Below, piece after piece: positions 63,966 through 64,000 of a DNA stretch of 64,000 bases (positions within the stretch are counted from its first letter, which is position 1; every line of letters starts with the position of its first letter). Made by a program: the position numbers and the translations under genes. The stretch spans positions 372,001 to 436,000 of the forward strand of contig NZ_CP104973.1 in NCBI RefSeq assembly GCF_025452195.1, given 5' to 3'. The stretch is from Phyllobacterium zundukense (lineage in GTDB: Bacteria > Pseudomonadota > Alphaproteobacteria > Rhizobiales > Rhizobiaceae). The notes below the pieces were generated by a model that worked only from the letters and a program-made list of their open reading frames with translations, did not search any database and was not told the DNA's origin.

Positions 63966-64000
63966 CTATTCTTCCTCACCCTGCGCGCTGCGGAAAGTCG
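63966..64000 (-). CDS. Possible 3' end of a minus-strand gene (partial)
   Basis: On the minus strand a frame entering from the window edge ends ...FRSAQGEEE with TAG at 63968-63966. Ten codons are too few for identification. Its neighbour position and acidic end look like a normal gene terminus; prephenate dehydratase is often near nudC in relatives, but that is a guess from memory. Confidence 0.3.
   Translation of the reverse strand, partial: TFRSAQGEEE

Noticed and set aside
1..64000. CRISPR arrays or insertion sequences
   Set aside because: No regularly spaced repeats, cas genes, transposase frames or terminal inverted repeats with target duplications were seen on reading both strands.

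Overview
The window is a 64 kb piece of alphaproteobacterial chromosome, most likely order Hyphomicrobiales (Rhizobiales), near Brucella/Ochrobactrum/Phyllobacterium. Supporting this are a GcrA cell-cycle regulator, a second FtsZ lacking the C-terminal tail, a SAM-II riboswitch before metZ, a class I lysyl-tRNA synthetase, the long PF06559-type dCTP deaminase, a PodJ-like polarity protein, and the order SRP RNA-dnaX-ybaB-recR. The genus is inference. No phage, transposase, integrase or CRISPR array was seen.

Layout. 1-6.6 kb: the end of a sugar ABC ATPase, then a seven-gene minus-strand operon (dctP-dctQ-dctM-gntR-kduI-kduD-kdgF) that should import and break down pectin-derived uronates. 7.2-8.2 kb: a solitary short FtsZ. 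8.5-16.8 kb: housekeeping genes: tRNA-Gly, dcd, metZ behind a SAM-II riboswitch, mmcQ-like, apaG, phnA-like, argD-argF-hslO with a possible attenuator leader, and gcrA. 16.8-25.8 kb: PhoR-type kinase, PPK2, a membrane glycosyltransferase, a periplasmic binding protein, lysK, a VOC protein, a membrane-anchored nuclease-like protein and an S24-type repressor. 26-32.5 kb: a beta-oxidation operon (two acyl-CoA dehydrogenases, thiolase, FadJ-type fusion) behind a perfect 13-bp-arm palindrome.

33-40 kb: the PodJ-like protein, a TSUP exporter with its TIGR02186 partner, a TPR methyltransferase and a single-span membrane protein. 40.4-45.1 kb: a nitronate monooxygenase whose upstream site nearly matches the fad palindrome, and a three-subunit molybdenum hydroxylase. 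45.4-52.4 kb: tRNA-Thr, two MarR-linked drug exporters and a flavin disulfide reductase. 52.5-54.8 kb: small unknown genes and a transglutaminase. 54.8-57.7 kb: a MaoC/CoA-transferase/signal-less binding-protein operon in which maoC is frameshifted at a perfect palindrome. 57.8-64 kb: lytic transglycosylase, recR, ybaB, dnaX, SRP RNA, HIT protein, nudC.

No wholly new multi-gene system stands out. The best leads are the maoC frameshift at a perfect inverted repeat, the shared palindrome linking fad and nitronate monooxygenase genes, the argD leader, the overlapping terminators after the SAM-II aptamer, and the signal-less binding protein. Gene starts were chosen from ribosome binding sites and family knowledge; no database search was run.
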